A stretch of 64,000 nt of DNA from Brenneria bubanii. Its GTDB lineage: Bacteria; Pseudomonadota; Gammaproteobacteria; Enterobacterales; Enterobacteriaceae. The notes beneath the pieces are model-generated. The model worked only from the letters and a program-made list of their open reading frames with translations. It was not told the DNA's origin and searched no databases. The stretch's first letter is position 1. Each line of letters opens with the position of its first letter. Made by a program: the position numbers and the translations under genes. The stretch covers positions 62,001 through 126,000 of the forward strand of contig NZ_JAKMAJ010000017.1 in the NCBI RefSeq assembly GCF_022378355.1, given 5' to 3'. Shown here piece by piece: positions 37,783-47,172 of the stretch.

Positions 37783-37812
37783 CAGTCTGTGATGACGAGC
37801 GATGACAGACTG
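37783..37812 (+). terminator. Inverted repeat after the FMN protein gene
   Basis: Perfect 8-base arms (cagtctgt and acagactg) surround a 14-base loop about 20 bases after the stop. There is no strong T-run, so this is a tentative terminator for the reductase pair. Confidence 0.4.
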
Positions 37813-37842
37813 GTTGTCCACAACGTCATTGCCGGGCAATGG

Positions 37843-38046
37843 TCATTGTTTGGCAATGGCGATCAGCCAGTGACGAAACGCCGCAATGTGCGGCTGTTCA
37901 AGCGAGATCGCCGGATAGACAAGATAATAAGCCGGCGCACTCTTCATTCCCTGCTCAAAGGGAATCATCAACCAGCTCTCTTCAATCGCCGACGCAACAA
38001 AGGATCGCCTGATCAGCGCGCCGCCCATTCCGACTTTCGCCGGGCG
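37843..38046 (-). pseudogene. C-terminal fragment of a LysR-family regulator
   Basis: The 66 or so codons read as the end of a GcvA-type LysR protein: a VGMGGALIRRSFVAS segment, PFEQGMKSAPAYYLVYP and the final AFRHWLIAIAKQ. It has no start, and begins in the same frame immediately after the stop codon of the neighbouring truncated LysR gene. It looks like the remnant of a second, deleted LysR gene. Confidence 0.8.
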
Positions 38047-38049
38047 TGA

Positions 38050-38745
38050 TTACCGGCCGAGCGAAAAACGGCGCGCGACGGTCGCCATCTCTGTGCTCAA
38101 CCAGTGACAGAATGCCTGGTAGCGACTGTCGCTTTCGATGGCGCGAGCCGATAACAGAACATACTGGCTCCCATCCGCTTGAAAGGGCGCGAGTCTCTCC
38201 AGACGGCCATCCGTCAGTTCCTGCTCAACCATAAATACCGAAGCGATAGCGACGCCCAGTCCGCTTTCCGCCGCCTGCAACGTCAGATAAAAATGCTCAA
38301 AATAGCGGCTTCGCGCCGCCGGCGCCTGATTCTGCCAGATATGCCAGGCACCAGGACGTGATGCGGTGTGTAAACGGGCGTTTTGCCGATCCTGGTGCTC
38401 CTGGCGTGCCGAACAGACTGGTGCGGTGTATTCGGAAATGATCCGCTGTGAGAAATAGTTTTTATCAAAGACGAAATCATCCCGCCGTAAGGCGAGGTCA
38501 ATGCGACTTTGCTGCAAATCGATATCGCCGCCGGCTGCCAGCAGATGAAGCTCAATGTCCGGGTGCGCCTGCTTAAAGGCCGGGAGTCGGGGAATAAGAA
38601 AACGCATGCACAGCGTCGGTTCGCAGGAAACGGTCAACGGCGCATGGGCTTGCGATGACAGTTTGCCGATAGCCTCAGCGACCAACGCGACGGCGGCGTT
38701 GCATACGCGATGCAGCTCGCGGCCTTTCGCCGTCAGGCGTATCCC
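38050..38745 (-). pseudogene. LysR-family regulator lacking its DNA-binding domain
   Basis: About 232 residues of a LysR protein are present, from the end of the HTH wing (RLGIRLTAKGRELHRV) through the whole effector domain to the C terminus (AFCHWLST). The first 55 or so residues with the helix-turn-helix are missing. Beyond residue RL the frame runs into sequence that is antisense to the LysE remnant, so a deletion has fused the two. A protein without the HTH could not bind DNA, so the gene is probably inactive. Confidence 0.85.
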
Positions 38746-39322
38746 TAGTCTGGCGGTAATCAGTCCCGGGGCCGATTTTGCAATGGTGACGCGCAATAGC
38801 TTAACCGGGCGGAGAAGGGCGGGGATACTAACCGCTTCAGGTATCGCGGCGGGCGTGTTGCTGCACGTAACCTATACCATGTTAGGCGTCGCGGCGGTCA
38901 TGAGCCGGACGCCGCAGCTTTATGCCGTCATTAAATACCTCGGCGCGATGTATCTGCTTTATCTGGGTTATAAAACCTTTACCAATACCAGGCCGCCGAT
39001 AAACGCAGCCGGGCTAATGAATAGCCGGATCAGCGGCTGGCGTTATTTTCGGCAGGGACTTTTCACCAACGCGTTAAACCCGAAAACCACGCTATTTGTA
39101 TTAAGTACGTTCATACAGGCGGTTAATTCGCAAACGCCGCTGCTGCTCCAGCTGAGTTATGGCGCATTTATGTCGCTAGCGCATTTTGTCTGGTTCAGCC
39201 TGGTGGCGCTATTCTTTACCGCGCCATTGCTTCAGGAGAAAATTCATCGCGGCTATGCCTGGATTAACCGTATTGTCGGCTGCGGTTTGATGGTGTTGGC
39301 TGGTTTGATGGCGTGGTCTTGA
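38737..39322 (+). pseudogene. LysE-family exporter missing its N-terminal helix
   Basis: The frame contains the LysE/RhtB family loop (SPGADFAMVTRNSL) and five later helices down to the C terminus, but the first helix and start are lost at the junction with the LysR remnant (about 38740). Upstream codons on this strand belong to LysR antisense. LysE genes are often divergent from a LysR regulator, which fits the idea that a single deletion removed both starts. An internal ATG at 38783 would give a product lacking helix 1. Confidence 0.85.
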
Positions 39323-39378
39323 TTGTAGGGCCGGACCGTCGGGCGTATTATCTCCGCCGTTATTTCAACACTGAGTTA

Positions 39379-39897
39379 ATGAATTTTATGGAAAACTATC
39401 TGATTATCCTACGCCATACGCCCTCCTGGGTATGGGTGTTGCTAGCCTATCTGATCTATGCCGGCATAAAGGCCCGTCAACCAAGGCGACAATCGCTGCC
39501 GCGTCTGCTGCTGCTGCCGATCGTTTTTCTGTACTGGGGCGCGTCCTCAATTTTACATACGCTGGCGATACGTGAAGTCGCCGTTGCCGGTTTTGTGCTG
39601 GCGCTGAGCGTTGGCGCGTGCCTGGGCTGGATGCTGGGCAAAACCGCGGGTGTTTACCGGCCTGACTCCCGCGATTTCGAACGTCGCGGCTCGTCTGTTC
39701 CCCTGGTGTTGATGCTGTTGACCTTTTGTCTGCGCTTTTATTTTTCCGTTCAACTGACTTGGTTTCCCGAGCTGGCCGACAGCGTTATTTTCTGCGCGCT
39801 CTCTGGCGCCGTTGGCGGCATCACCGGCGGGATATTCAGCGGTATTACGCTTCGGCTGTTAAACCAGATGCGCCGAACGCAAACCAGCGTTCTCTGA
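39379..39897 (+). CDS. Small integral membrane protein, unknown function (DUF6622-like)
   Basis: A 172-residue protein with about five hydrophobic helices (WVWVLLAYLIYAGI, LLLLPIVFLYWGA, VAGFVLALSVGA, and others), no enzyme motif, and basic loops (KARQPRRQSLPR). Several enteric genomes carry small proteins of this appearance with no assigned role. The start is uncertain: ATG 39379 or ATG 39388, neither with a strong ribosome site. No functional claim is made. Confidence 0.65.
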   Translation: MNFMENYLIILRHTPSWVWVLLAYLIYAGIKARQPRRQSLPRLLLLPIVFLYWGASSILHTLAIREVAVAGFVLALSVGACLGWMLGKTAGVYRPDSRDFERRGSSVPLVLMLLTFCLRFYFSVQLTWFPELADSVIFCALSGAVGGITGGIFSGITLRLLNQMRRTQTSVL

Positions 39898-40064
39898 ACG
39901 TATTTCCTCACGATTTTTTGTTTGCGAAACGGCGGGACGGCGTATGCGTTAAATTTTGTCACAAAGCTTTTTCTGTCAGGCGAGTGCGCCGCGATTGCCG
40001 GTAAATTATAATGCGTCTGCCCATCTCTCTTTATTTAACAGAGTGCTGTTTAAGTCATCGAATA

Positions 40065-41012
40065 ATGAATAAAAAATACAGAAAAGCTTTGTTTGGCATG
40101 CTGTTGCTGTCAACCCCGCTATTAGCCGCGCCGTTGGTCATGGCGAAAACGCCCGTTAAATCAATAGCCGCCGCCCATCAGGACATTGCTTCCGGCAGTG
40201 CGATGGTGGTGGATTTACGCGATGACCACATCCTTTATTCCAGTAACCCGGACGTTGTGGTGCCTATCGCCTCCGTGACCAAGCTGATGACGGCGCTGGT
40301 GGTGCTGGATGCCAACCTGCCGTTGGATGAAGTCATCGCCGTAGACATCAGTCAGACGGAAGAAATGAAAGGCGTTTATTCGCGCGTGCGGCTGAATAGC
40401 GAAACCAGCCGTCGCGATATGTTGTTACTGGCGCTGATGTCATCGGAGAACCGCGCCGCCGCCAGTCTGGCCCATCACTACCCCGGCGGTTATAAGGCGT
40501 TTATCGCCGCCATGAACGCCAAGGCTCGCGCATTGGGCATGATGCATACGCGCTACGTCGAGCCGACCGGGCTGTCTATTCATAACGTCTCCACCGCGCG
40601 CGATCTCACAAAGTTGCTTATCGCCAGCAAACAGTATCCTTTGCTCAGCCAACTGAGCACCACGCAGGAAAAAACGGTGATGTTTACTCATCCCGCCTAC
40701 AGTTTGCCGTTTCGTAACACCAACCATTTGGTCGGCAAGTCCGACTGGAATATTCAGTTAACGAAAACGGGTTTTACCGATGAAGCCGGTCACTGTCTGG
40801 TGATGCGTACGGTGATCAATCAACGCCCGGTGGCCCTGGTGGTGCTGGACGCGTTTGGCAAATATACGCACTTCGCCGATGCCAACCGCCTGAGAAAATG
40901 GCTTGAAACCGGTAAAGTCAGTGATGTGCCTGCCGTGGCGTTGAACTATAAAAAACAAAAGGCGCTCTCCTCACGTCAGCCATCGACGTTGGCGAGCGCG
41001 GATACGGAATAG
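40065..41012 (+). CDS. pbpG: D-alanyl-D-alanine endopeptidase PbpG (PBP7)
   Basis: A 315-residue low-molecular-weight penicillin-binding protein (E. coli PBP7 310) that cleaves peptide crosslinks in murein. The three serine-enzyme motifs are present: SVTK (SxxK), SSEN (SxN) and KTG. A signal peptide ([12 protein letters not shown], cleaved near VMAKT) exports it to the periplasm. The ATG used gives the family N terminus; the longer open frame is not needed. It is monocistronic. Confidence 0.95.
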   Translation: MNKKYRKALFGMLLLSTPLLAAPLVMAKTPVKSIAAAHQDIASGSAMVVDLRDDHILYSSNPDVVVPIASVTKLMTALVVLDANLPLDEVIAVDISQTEEMKGVYSRVRLNSETSRRDMLLLALMSSENRAAASLAHHYPGGYKAFIAAMNAKARALGMMHTRYVEPTGLSIHNVSTARDLTKLLIASKQYPLLSQLSTTQEKTVMFTHPAYSLPFRNTNHLVGKSDWNIQLTKTGFTDEAGHCLVMRTVINQRPVALVVLDAFGKYTHFADANRLRKWLETGKVSDVPAVALNYKKQKALSSRQPSTLASADTE

Positions 41013-41064
41013 CGCGGGGAACGGAACTATCATGAAATTCGGCCGCTCTCGCATCGCTGGTGTG

Positions 41065-41751
41065 CTAAGCACGAATGCGTAAATCCTCAATCACCTCCCC
41101 GGCCTTGAGCATGTCCTCTTCGTGTTCCTGGTCAATCCAGGGCTCCGCCAGCGCCTGGTGCAGCCAGTTTTGCATCGGCGGCTGAGAGAGCATATGTCGG
41201 CAATAGGCCGTGACCCGCGGCGTGACGGGCAACTGATAGCTTTGGATACGGAACACCACCGGCGCAAAGAACGCATCGGCTGCTGAAAAGGCGCTGCCGG
41301 TCAGAAACGGGCCGTCGAAACGCGTCAACCCTTCCTGCAACAGTTCGTTGAGACGCGTTAAATCGTTGCTCAACGCCGGGGGGATCGCGTTCATTTTGAC
41401 CTTTACGCCGCAGTTCATGGGGCAATTGTTGCGCAGGGCGTTAAAACCGGAATGCATCTCGGCCGCCGCGCAGCGCGCCCAGGCGCGGGCTTGGGTATCC
41501 GCGGGCCACACGGTTTTATGCTGTTCGGCAAGGTATTCGGTTATCGCCAGCGAGTCCCAGACGGTGGTGTCGCCGTCAATCAGGCAGGGCACTTTCGCTG
41601 AAGGCGAGAATGCCTTGAACGCAGAATTGGCTCCCGAGGAGGTGAACACCCTCTGCTTTTCCTCGAACGGAATAGACAGCGCTTTTAACAAAATCCATGG
41701 ACGCAGCGACCAGGATGAATAGTTTTTATTGGCGATGTACAGTTGATACAT
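41065..41751 (-). CDS. Glutathione S-transferase family protein
   Basis: A 228-residue protein with an N-terminal thioredoxin-like domain (NKNYSSWSLRPWILLKA, then KVPCLIDGDTTVWDSLAITEYL, containing the cis-Pro and glutathione-site segments) and an all-helical C-terminal domain. It resembles the SSWSLRPW subgroup of bacterial GSTs, related to maleylacetoacetate isomerase-type and YfcF-like proteins. Substrate unknown. Confidence 0.9.
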   Translation of the reverse strand: MYQLYIANKNYSSWSLRPWILLKALSIPFEEKQRVFTSSGANSAFKAFSPSAKVPCLIDGDTTVWDSLAITEYLAEQHKTVWPADTQARAWARCAAAEMHSGFNALRNNCPMNCGVKVKMNAIPPALSNDLTRLNELLQEGLTRFDGPFLTGSAFSAADAFFAPVVFRIQSYQLPVTPRVTAYCRHMLSQPPMQNWLHQALAEPWIDQEHEEDMLKAGEVIEDLRIRA

Positions 41752-41865
41752 ATCTTATGCTCCATGTTCTAACCGGATAGTATAATTAGCATGGAAAACG
41801 CCATAGATCATCCTGAACGATCGCGTGGTCAGAGGCGCCTGGTATCGGCGCCGCGCAAGATGGGA

Positions 41866-42639
41866 TCAGGCGAGGATGATTTGCCGACATTGCGCCTGAA
41901 GCGCTGTCAGTTCGGGGTTATCCGCGGCGGCGGCATCGGTGATAATGAGGTCAATCTCCGGCATTGTGGCGTAAATGACCCGGCTGGTTAGCCCGACCTT
42001 GCTGTGATCCGCCAGAATAATCCGTGTATTGGCGTGCTGCGCCATTGATTTTGCCACCGCGGCTTCATGATGTGAAAAGCTGCTGGCGCCGGACTGGCTG
42101 GCGATACCCACCGGGGAGAGCAGAGCGACATCGGCACGATAGCGTTGAAGCTCGTCGAGGGTGATATCGCCACAGGTCGACTGCGCCGCCGGTTCCATTC
42201 TTCCGCCCAGTAAAATCACGTCATGATGCAGCGTGGTTGCGGCGGACGTCAGCTTAAGCGCGACGCTCAGGCTATTGGTGATGATGGTCATTCCCGGCAT
42301 CGACAAGAGTTCGTCGGCCAGCAGCGAAGTGGTAGTGCCCGCATCGATAAATAGCGTCTGGCCCGCGGTTAATTGCCGCACGGCCGTGCGGGCAATGGCC
42401 CGCTTCTCCCTTTCCCGCATCGTGGCGCTGCGTACTGTTGATGGCGCGTCGGTCTCCAGAGCGGTCGCCACGATCCCGCCGTGTACGCGCCGTAATGCGC
42501 CCATCGCTTCCAACTTCAGAACGTCGCGCCGTACCGTCTCTCTTGATACGCCAAGATGTTGAATAATGTTCTCGGTGCTGACCCGGTTGAGTGTGGACAA
42601 AAGGGCGCGAATGCGGTGTAAGCGAGTTTCTTCTAACAT
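41866..42639 (-). CDS. DeoR-family transcriptional regulator
   Basis: A 257-residue regulator with an N-terminal helix-turn-helix (VSTENIIQHLGVSRETVRRDVLKLE, then GALRRVHGG) and a C-terminal sugar-phosphate-binding domain with the IDAGTTTSLLADEL and TNSLSVALKL segments. DeoR proteins usually repress sugar-uptake genes and are released by a phosphorylated sugar. No target operon is adjacent: the neighbours are GST (same strand) and bglX, 600 bases away and divergent. Confidence 0.92.
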   Translation of the reverse strand: MLEETRLHRIRALLSTLNRVSTENIIQHLGVSRETVRRDVLKLEAMGALRRVHGGIVATALETDAPSTVRSATMREREKRAIARTAVRQLTAGQTLFIDAGTTTSLLADELLSMPGMTIITNSLSVALKLTSAATTLHHDVILLGGRMEPAAQSTCGDITLDELQRYRADVALLSPVGIASQSGASSFSHHEAAVAKSMAQHANTRIILADHSKVGLTSRVIYATMPEIDLIITDAAAADNPELTALQAQCRQIILA

Positions 42640-43240
42640 GAATATCGGTTCTCAAGCGTAAAAGGACCAGACAAAGATGCATCCCGCTTTCCTGTCAGGG
42701 TATTAACGTCAGATTATTGCGCCAGTATAGACCTAATCGTCGGGATCTCAGTAGAGAAGGGCGCCGCATTCTTTTGCGCGCGAAGGTTCACCCTTGATGC
42801 CTGTCGCGGCCGGCTGTTTATATCATGCCGTTGGCGCTTTGCGTCATTATTGTGTTTGTGTATTTCGTCAACCGACCGCCCCGTTTTAACATGCCGGCGT
42901 TTCTGCCTGCCTTTTTACTCAATAACCGCGGGCATGGACCTGAATAAATTCATTAAATTCATCAGATTGCAGTACGGCGTCGCCGTGAGGATCGTCAGAT
43001 ATCAAGGGGGGAATATTTATTCTGCGCGGCGTATCGCATTATTCTTGCAGTTTTTATTAAATGAATCCTAAACAAATACACTATTATTACGCGCTGTGTG
43101 TTCGAGCGTGTTGGCGCTGTCGGTGAATGGGTTCTTCACCATGCCAGTTTTCATGGCGCATTGGCTGACTTAATTTTCAAACCTGTCTTGTGCCTCAGTG
43201 ACTGATCCTGATGCCTGGATTGATAGGGTCTGTATAAAGA
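42640..43240. other. Intergenic stretch upstream of bglX
   Basis: About 600 bases with no supported gene. Two short inverted repeats are visible (gtgaa...ttcac near 43120 and gcca...tggc just after), possibly regulatory for bglX or the DeoR gene. A frame ending at 43071 has no ribosome site and no family likeness. Confidence 0.4.
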
Positions 43241-45547
43241 ATGAAATGGCTTACTTCACTGACTATTGCGATTGGACTTGTCTGTAACCCGGTATTTGCC
43301 CAGGAGAACGCGTCCGTCCCGGTTTCCGTTACGGCGTCACATCAACAGCGAGATGCGTTTATCTCTGATTTAATGAGAAAAATGACGCTGAATGAAAAAA
43401 TCGGCCAGCTAAGATTGATCAGCGTCGGAACAGACAATCCGAAAGCGGCTATCCGGGAAATGATTCGAAATGGCCAGGTCGGCGCGATCTTCAATACGGT
43501 CACGCGGCATGACATCCGAGCGATGCAGGATCAGGTTATGCAGCTTAGCCGCCTGAAAATCCCCCTGTTCTTTGCTTATGATGTCGTACACGGCCAGCGC
43601 ACCATTTTCCCTATCGCGCTTGGGTTGGCGTCCAGCTGGGATATGGACGCCATTGCGCTGAGCGGGCGCATCGCCGCCTATGAAGCCACCGAAGACGGTT
43701 TAAATATGACCTGGGCGCCGATGGTCGATATTACCCGCGATCCCCGCTGGGGCAGGGTATCGGAAGGATTCGGGGAAGATACCTGGTTAACCAGTAAAAT
43801 AGCCGGAGTGATGGTCAAATCCTTTCAGGGGGATGACGTAACCGCTCGCCACGCGTTGATGACCAGCGTGAAGCACTATGCGCTTTATGGTGCGGTTGAG
43901 GGCGGACGGGATTACAACACCGTGGATATGAGTCCGCAGCGCATGTTTCAGGACTATTTGCCGCCATATAAAGCCGCTATCGATGCGGGCAGCGGCGGCG
44001 TGATGGTGGCGTTGAACGCCATCAATGGCACGCCGGCCACGGCCAATAGCTGGCTGCTGAAAGATATTTTGCGCGACCAGTGGAAATTTACCGGGATCAC
44101 CATCACTGATCACGGCGCGATCAAAGAGTTGATTAAGCATGGCGTGGCCAGCGATCCGCGTGATGCTTCGCGGCTGGCGTTGAAATCCGGTATCGGCATG
44201 AGCATGAGCGATGAATATTTCATGCGTTATTTGCCGGATTTGGTCAAAAGCGGCGCGGTCAGCGAGCAGGACGTTGACGAAGCCTGCCGTCAGGTGCTGA
44301 ACGTCAAATACGAGATGGGGCTGTTTGAGGATCCCTACCGTCATCTGGGGGCGGCGGGATCCGATCCCGTCGATACCAACGCGGAGAGCCGCCTGCATCG
44401 TTTGGAAGCGCGTGACGTTGCGCGTAAAAGTCTGGTTCTGCTGAAAAATCGCTTGCAGACGCTGCCGCTGAAAAAACAGGGAACGATCGCCGTCGTCGGG
44501 CCATTGGCTGACAGCAAACGCGATACGATGGGCAGTTGGTCCGCGGCCGGCGTCGTCGGACAGACGATTACGGTTTACCAGGGCATCAAAAACGCCGCGG
44601 GCGACAAGGCCGATATTTTGTACGCCAAAGGCGCCAACGTCAGTAATCATCAGGGAATTATTGATTTCCTGAATCTGTATGAAGATGCGGTGCAGGTTGA
44701 TAAACGCTCGCCGCAGACGATGATTGACGAGGCGGTGCAGGCGGCGAAACGGTCTGATATCGTCGTCGCGGTGGTGGGCGAAGCGGCGGGAATGGCGCAT
44801 GAGGCCTCCAGCCGTTCCGATATCGATCTGCCGCAAAGTCAGAAGGATCTGATCGCCGCCCTGAAAGCGACCGGAAAACCGCTGGTGCTGGTGTTGATGA
44901 ATGGGCGCCCTCTGGCGCTGGTGCGGGAAGATCAACAGGCGGATGCGCTGTTGGAAACCTGGTTCAGCGGCACAGAGGGCGGCAATGCGATTGCCGATGT
45001 TTTGTTCGGCGACTATAACCCTTCAGGCCGGCTGCCGATGTCCTTCCCGCGTTCCGTGGGGCAAATCCCGATCTATTACAACCACCTGCCTACCGGCCGG
45101 CCGTATACGCCGGAAAACCCCGGCAAGTACACCTCCCATTATTACGATGAGGCCAACGGCCCGCTCTATCCGTTTGGTTACGGCCTGAGCTATACCACCT
45201 TTAGCCTGTCGGATGTTCACATGTCCAGTACGACGATGAAGCGCGACGGAACCGTGACCGCCAGCGTCACGGTTAAAAATACCGGCGATCGGGCCGGCGA
45301 AACCGTCGTACAGCTCTATCTGCATGACGTTGTTGCGTCCATCAGTCGTCCGGTTAAGGAACTGCGTGGTTTCGAGAAGGTGATGTTGCAGCCGGGCGAA
45401 TCGCGAACCGTCAGCTTTCTTATCGAGCCGGACGCGCTGAAGTTCTACAATGCCCGAATGCAGCAGGTGGTGGAACCTGGACAATATGAGGTGTTTATCG
45501 GTGTGGATTCGCAACGCGTGAAAAGGCAAAGTTTCACTTTGTTATAA
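43241..45547 (+). CDS. bglX: Periplasmic beta-glucosidase BglX
   Basis: A 768-residue GH3 glycosidase (E. coli BglX 765), exported by a Sec signal peptide (MKWLTSLTIAIGLV, ending at VFAQ). It hydrolyses terminal beta-glucosyl residues. The nucleophile Asp is in ITDHGAIKELIKHG, and the substrate-contact KHYALYGAVEGGRDY and the DMSPQRMFQDYLPPYKA segments are conserved. A fibronectin-like C-terminal domain follows the second alpha/beta domain. Plant-derived aryl-glucosides or cellobiose are plausible substrates in a plant-associated enteric. Confidence 0.97.
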   Translation: MKWLTSLTIAIGLVCNPVFAQENASVPVSVTASHQQRDAFISDLMRKMTLNEKIGQLRLISVGTDNPKAAIREMIRNGQVGAIFNTVTRHDIRAMQDQVMQLSRLKIPLFFAYDVVHGQRTIFPIALGLASSWDMDAIALSGRIAAYEATEDGLNMTWAPMVDITRDPRWGRVSEGFGEDTWLTSKIAGVMVKSFQGDDVTARHALMTSVKHYALYGAVEGGRDYNTVDMSPQRMFQDYLPPYKAAIDAGSGGVMVALNAINGTPATANSWLLKDILRDQWKFTGITITDHGAIKELIKHGVASDPRDASRLALKSGIGMSMSDEYFMRYLPDLVKSGAVSEQDVDEACRQVLNVKYEMGLFEDPYRHLGAAGSDPVDTNAESRLHRLEARDVARKSLVLLKNRLQTLPLKKQGTIAVVGPLADSKRDTMGSWSAAGVVGQTITVYQGIKNAAGDKADILYAKGANVSNHQGIIDFLNLYEDAVQVDKRSPQTMIDEAVQAAKRSDIVVAVVGEAAGMAHEASSRSDIDLPQSQKDLIAALKATGKPLVLVLMNGRPLALVREDQQADALLETWFSGTEGGNAIADVLFGDYNPSGRLPMSFPRSVGQIPIYYNHLPTGRPYTPENPGKYTSHYYDEANGPLYPFGYGLSYTTFSLSDVHMSSTTMKRDGTVTASVTVKNTGDRAGETVVQLYLHDVVASISRPVKELRGFEKVMLQPGESRTVSFLIEPDALKFYNARMQQVVEPGQYEVFIGVDSQRVKRQSFTLL

Positions 45548-45595
45548 TATCGCCGTCACACTTTAGGTTGCCGGTATGTTAACGTCCTTCAAAGT

Positions 45596-45616
45596 TCGGC
45601 CCTTCGGGGCCGTTTC
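45596..45616 (+). terminator. Hairpin with UUCG-type loop after bglX
   Basis: Arms CGGCCC and GGGCCG enclose the stable TTCG loop, followed by tttcc, about 50 bases after the bglX stop. The T-run is short, so this is a probable terminator. Confidence 0.6.
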
Positions 45617-45785
45617 CAATGACGCCAGGCGCGATTTTAGTGGCTTTATCATAATGAACGCCGGTTTACCTGCGCAGATGCCGCATGCGGTGCGGGTTGC
45701 CTTGTCGATTGCACGCGCGGCGAATCCGTCATGATCCGCGAGCGGCGTGAGACGATTGCCCTACAGCAACAAGAGAGGATATGCC

Positions 45786-46343
45786 ATGACGGAAGTGATT
45801 CTGGTTGATGAAAACGACAAACCGACGGGCATAATGGAGAAGCAGGAAGCGCATGAGAAAGGCGTATTGCACCGCGCCATTACCGTTTATATCTTCAACT
45901 CTCGGCGCCAGCTGTTGCTGCAACAGCGAGCCAGCGGCAAGTACCACAGCGGGGGTCTATGGAGCAATACCTGCTGCAGCCATCCGGCTCCCGGAGAGGA
46001 CGCGCTCCAGGCGGCGCATCGTCGTTTATATCAGGAAATGGGACTTCGCTGCGCGCTGACGCCGATGTTTACGTTGACCTATTGTCTGCCGTTGGCAAAT
46101 GGCTTGACCGAGCATGAGTTAGGGCATGTCTATTTTGGCGTTTCCGACGCCATCCCCCTGGCGAATCCCGATGAAGTAGAGGGGGTTAGCTATCTGTCGC
46201 TGGCGCAGATTAGCCAGCAGATAGCGGCCAGTCCGGAAGCCTTTACCTCCTGGTTCAGACTGACTTTTTCACGTATTCCGGCCTACTGGGCGCAATTTCA
46301 GGCTCAGCATGATGGCTTGCCCGCTGCGGCGGTGAAAAATTAA
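45786..46343 (+). CDS. idi: Isopentenyl-diphosphate delta-isomerase, type I
   Basis: A 185-residue Nudix-fold enzyme that interconverts IPP and DMAPP for isoprenoid synthesis. The catalytic Cys lies in NTCCSHP, the Glu in EHELGHVYFG, and the Nudix-like helix is GEDALQAAHRRLYQEMG. The NTCCSHP form is the one usual in eukaryotic and carotenoid-producer enzymes; E. coli has NSVCGHP. It therefore represents a distinct branch of type I enzymes. The ATG at 45786 follows agagga. It ends four bases into a convergent small gene. Confidence 0.95.
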   Translation: MTEVILVDENDKPTGIMEKQEAHEKGVLHRAITVYIFNSRRQLLLQQRASGKYHSGGLWSNTCCSHPAPGEDALQAAHRRLYQEMGLRCALTPMFTLTYCLPLANGLTEHELGHVYFGVSDAIPLANPDEVEGVSYLSLAQISQQIAASPEAFTSWFRLTFSRIPAYWAQFQAQHDGLPAAAVKN

Positions 46344-46447
46344 CCGCCGTGTACAATGATAATATAACCAACCAGCATGACGCCGCCGATTCCGCCGATG
46401 GCGCACAGGGCAAATAGCCCGATAATCCCCGCTTTACTTAAGTTCAT
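46340..46447 (-). CDS. 35-residue membrane peptide
   Basis: A small open frame with a good ribosome site (aaaggat, seven bases before the ATG) encodes 35 residues: a short polar start (MNLSKAG), a long hydrophobic, glycine-rich helix (IIGLFALCAIGGIGGVM) and VGYIIIVHGG. This is the layout of a single-pass small membrane protein with GxxxG-like packing motifs. Its stop overlaps the convergent idi stop. It lies 40 bases before the LysE exporter gene's 3' end on the same strand, downstream of it. No homologue was recognised. Confidence 0.55.
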   Translation of the reverse strand: MNLSKAGIIGLFALCAIGGIGGVMLVGYIIIVHGG

Positions 46448-46487
46448 TCGGTTATCCTTTTGTTAATTGCCGCAAATTATAAAGCCT

Positions 46488-47120
46488 TCAGCGGTGAAAC
46501 AGGAGTATTAAACCAAAGAATATCAGAATGGCGCCGGCGACGCGTTCGATTGGGTTCAGATAGCGCTGAAGCCGCTGCTGGACGCGCGGCAGCGTAATCA
46601 GCATGGCCATCAGCAGATCCCAACCGAGTACGATGGCAAACATCCAGATACCGCTGACCGCTTGCTGAAGCGGGGTGACGCGCGGACCAAGAATACTGGT
46701 CATCAGACTGATGTAAAACAGTATATTTTTGGGATTAAGCAGCGCGGAACCCAATCCCAGCAGAATTTGCCGGGCAAAACCGGGGCAGTCATCGGTGTGT
46801 TGGGCCGGCGTCAGTGCATGCGAGGCATGACTTTTTAGCAACTGATAACCAATCCATAATAGATAACCGGCGCCGCTGAGTTCAATCAGGGTAAAAAGCC
46901 GCGGCGAGTGCTGGATACCCGCCCAGCCGATGGTCGCCAGAAAAATATAAACACCGTTGCCCAGAGCGATCCCCAGACAAATTCCGGCGCTGCCCGCTAA
47001 ACGGTAGCGAATGGCATAGGCGGTGAGGAGGAAAAAATCCGGGCCGGGGCTCAGCAAGGCAACAAAATGAGCCAACGCCAGCGCGGGAAAATTATCGGGA
47101 AAGAGTGTATTGATCTGCAT
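46488..47120 (-). CDS. LysE/RhtB-family amino-acid exporter
   Basis: A 210-residue inner-membrane protein with six hydrophobic helices. It carries the family loop SPGPDFFLLTAYA near the N terminus and the NPKNILFYISL motif in the centre. Such proteins export amino acids or their derivatives. An AraC-type regulator gene lies just upstream on the same strand (52 bases between the genes), suggesting local control. Confidence 0.92.
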   Translation of the reverse strand: MQINTLFPDNFPALALAHFVALLSPGPDFFLLTAYAIRYRLAGSAGICLGIALGNGVYIFLATIGWAGIQHSPRLFTLIELSGAGYLLWIGYQLLKSHASHALTPAQHTDDCPGFARQILLGLGSALLNPKNILFYISLMTSILGPRVTPLQQAVSGIWMFAIVLGWDLLMAMLITLPRVQQRLQRYLNPIERVAGAILIFFGLILLFHR

Positions 47121-47172
47121 AATGCCGATGGCCTCGAAGAATAGTCGAAGTCAGTCTAGGCATTGGGCGTCG

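Noticed and set aside
43787-44935. 382-codon minus-strand frame inside bglX
   Set aside because: Antisense shadow: composition is His/Arg-rich and unlike real proteins, and BglX is conserved.
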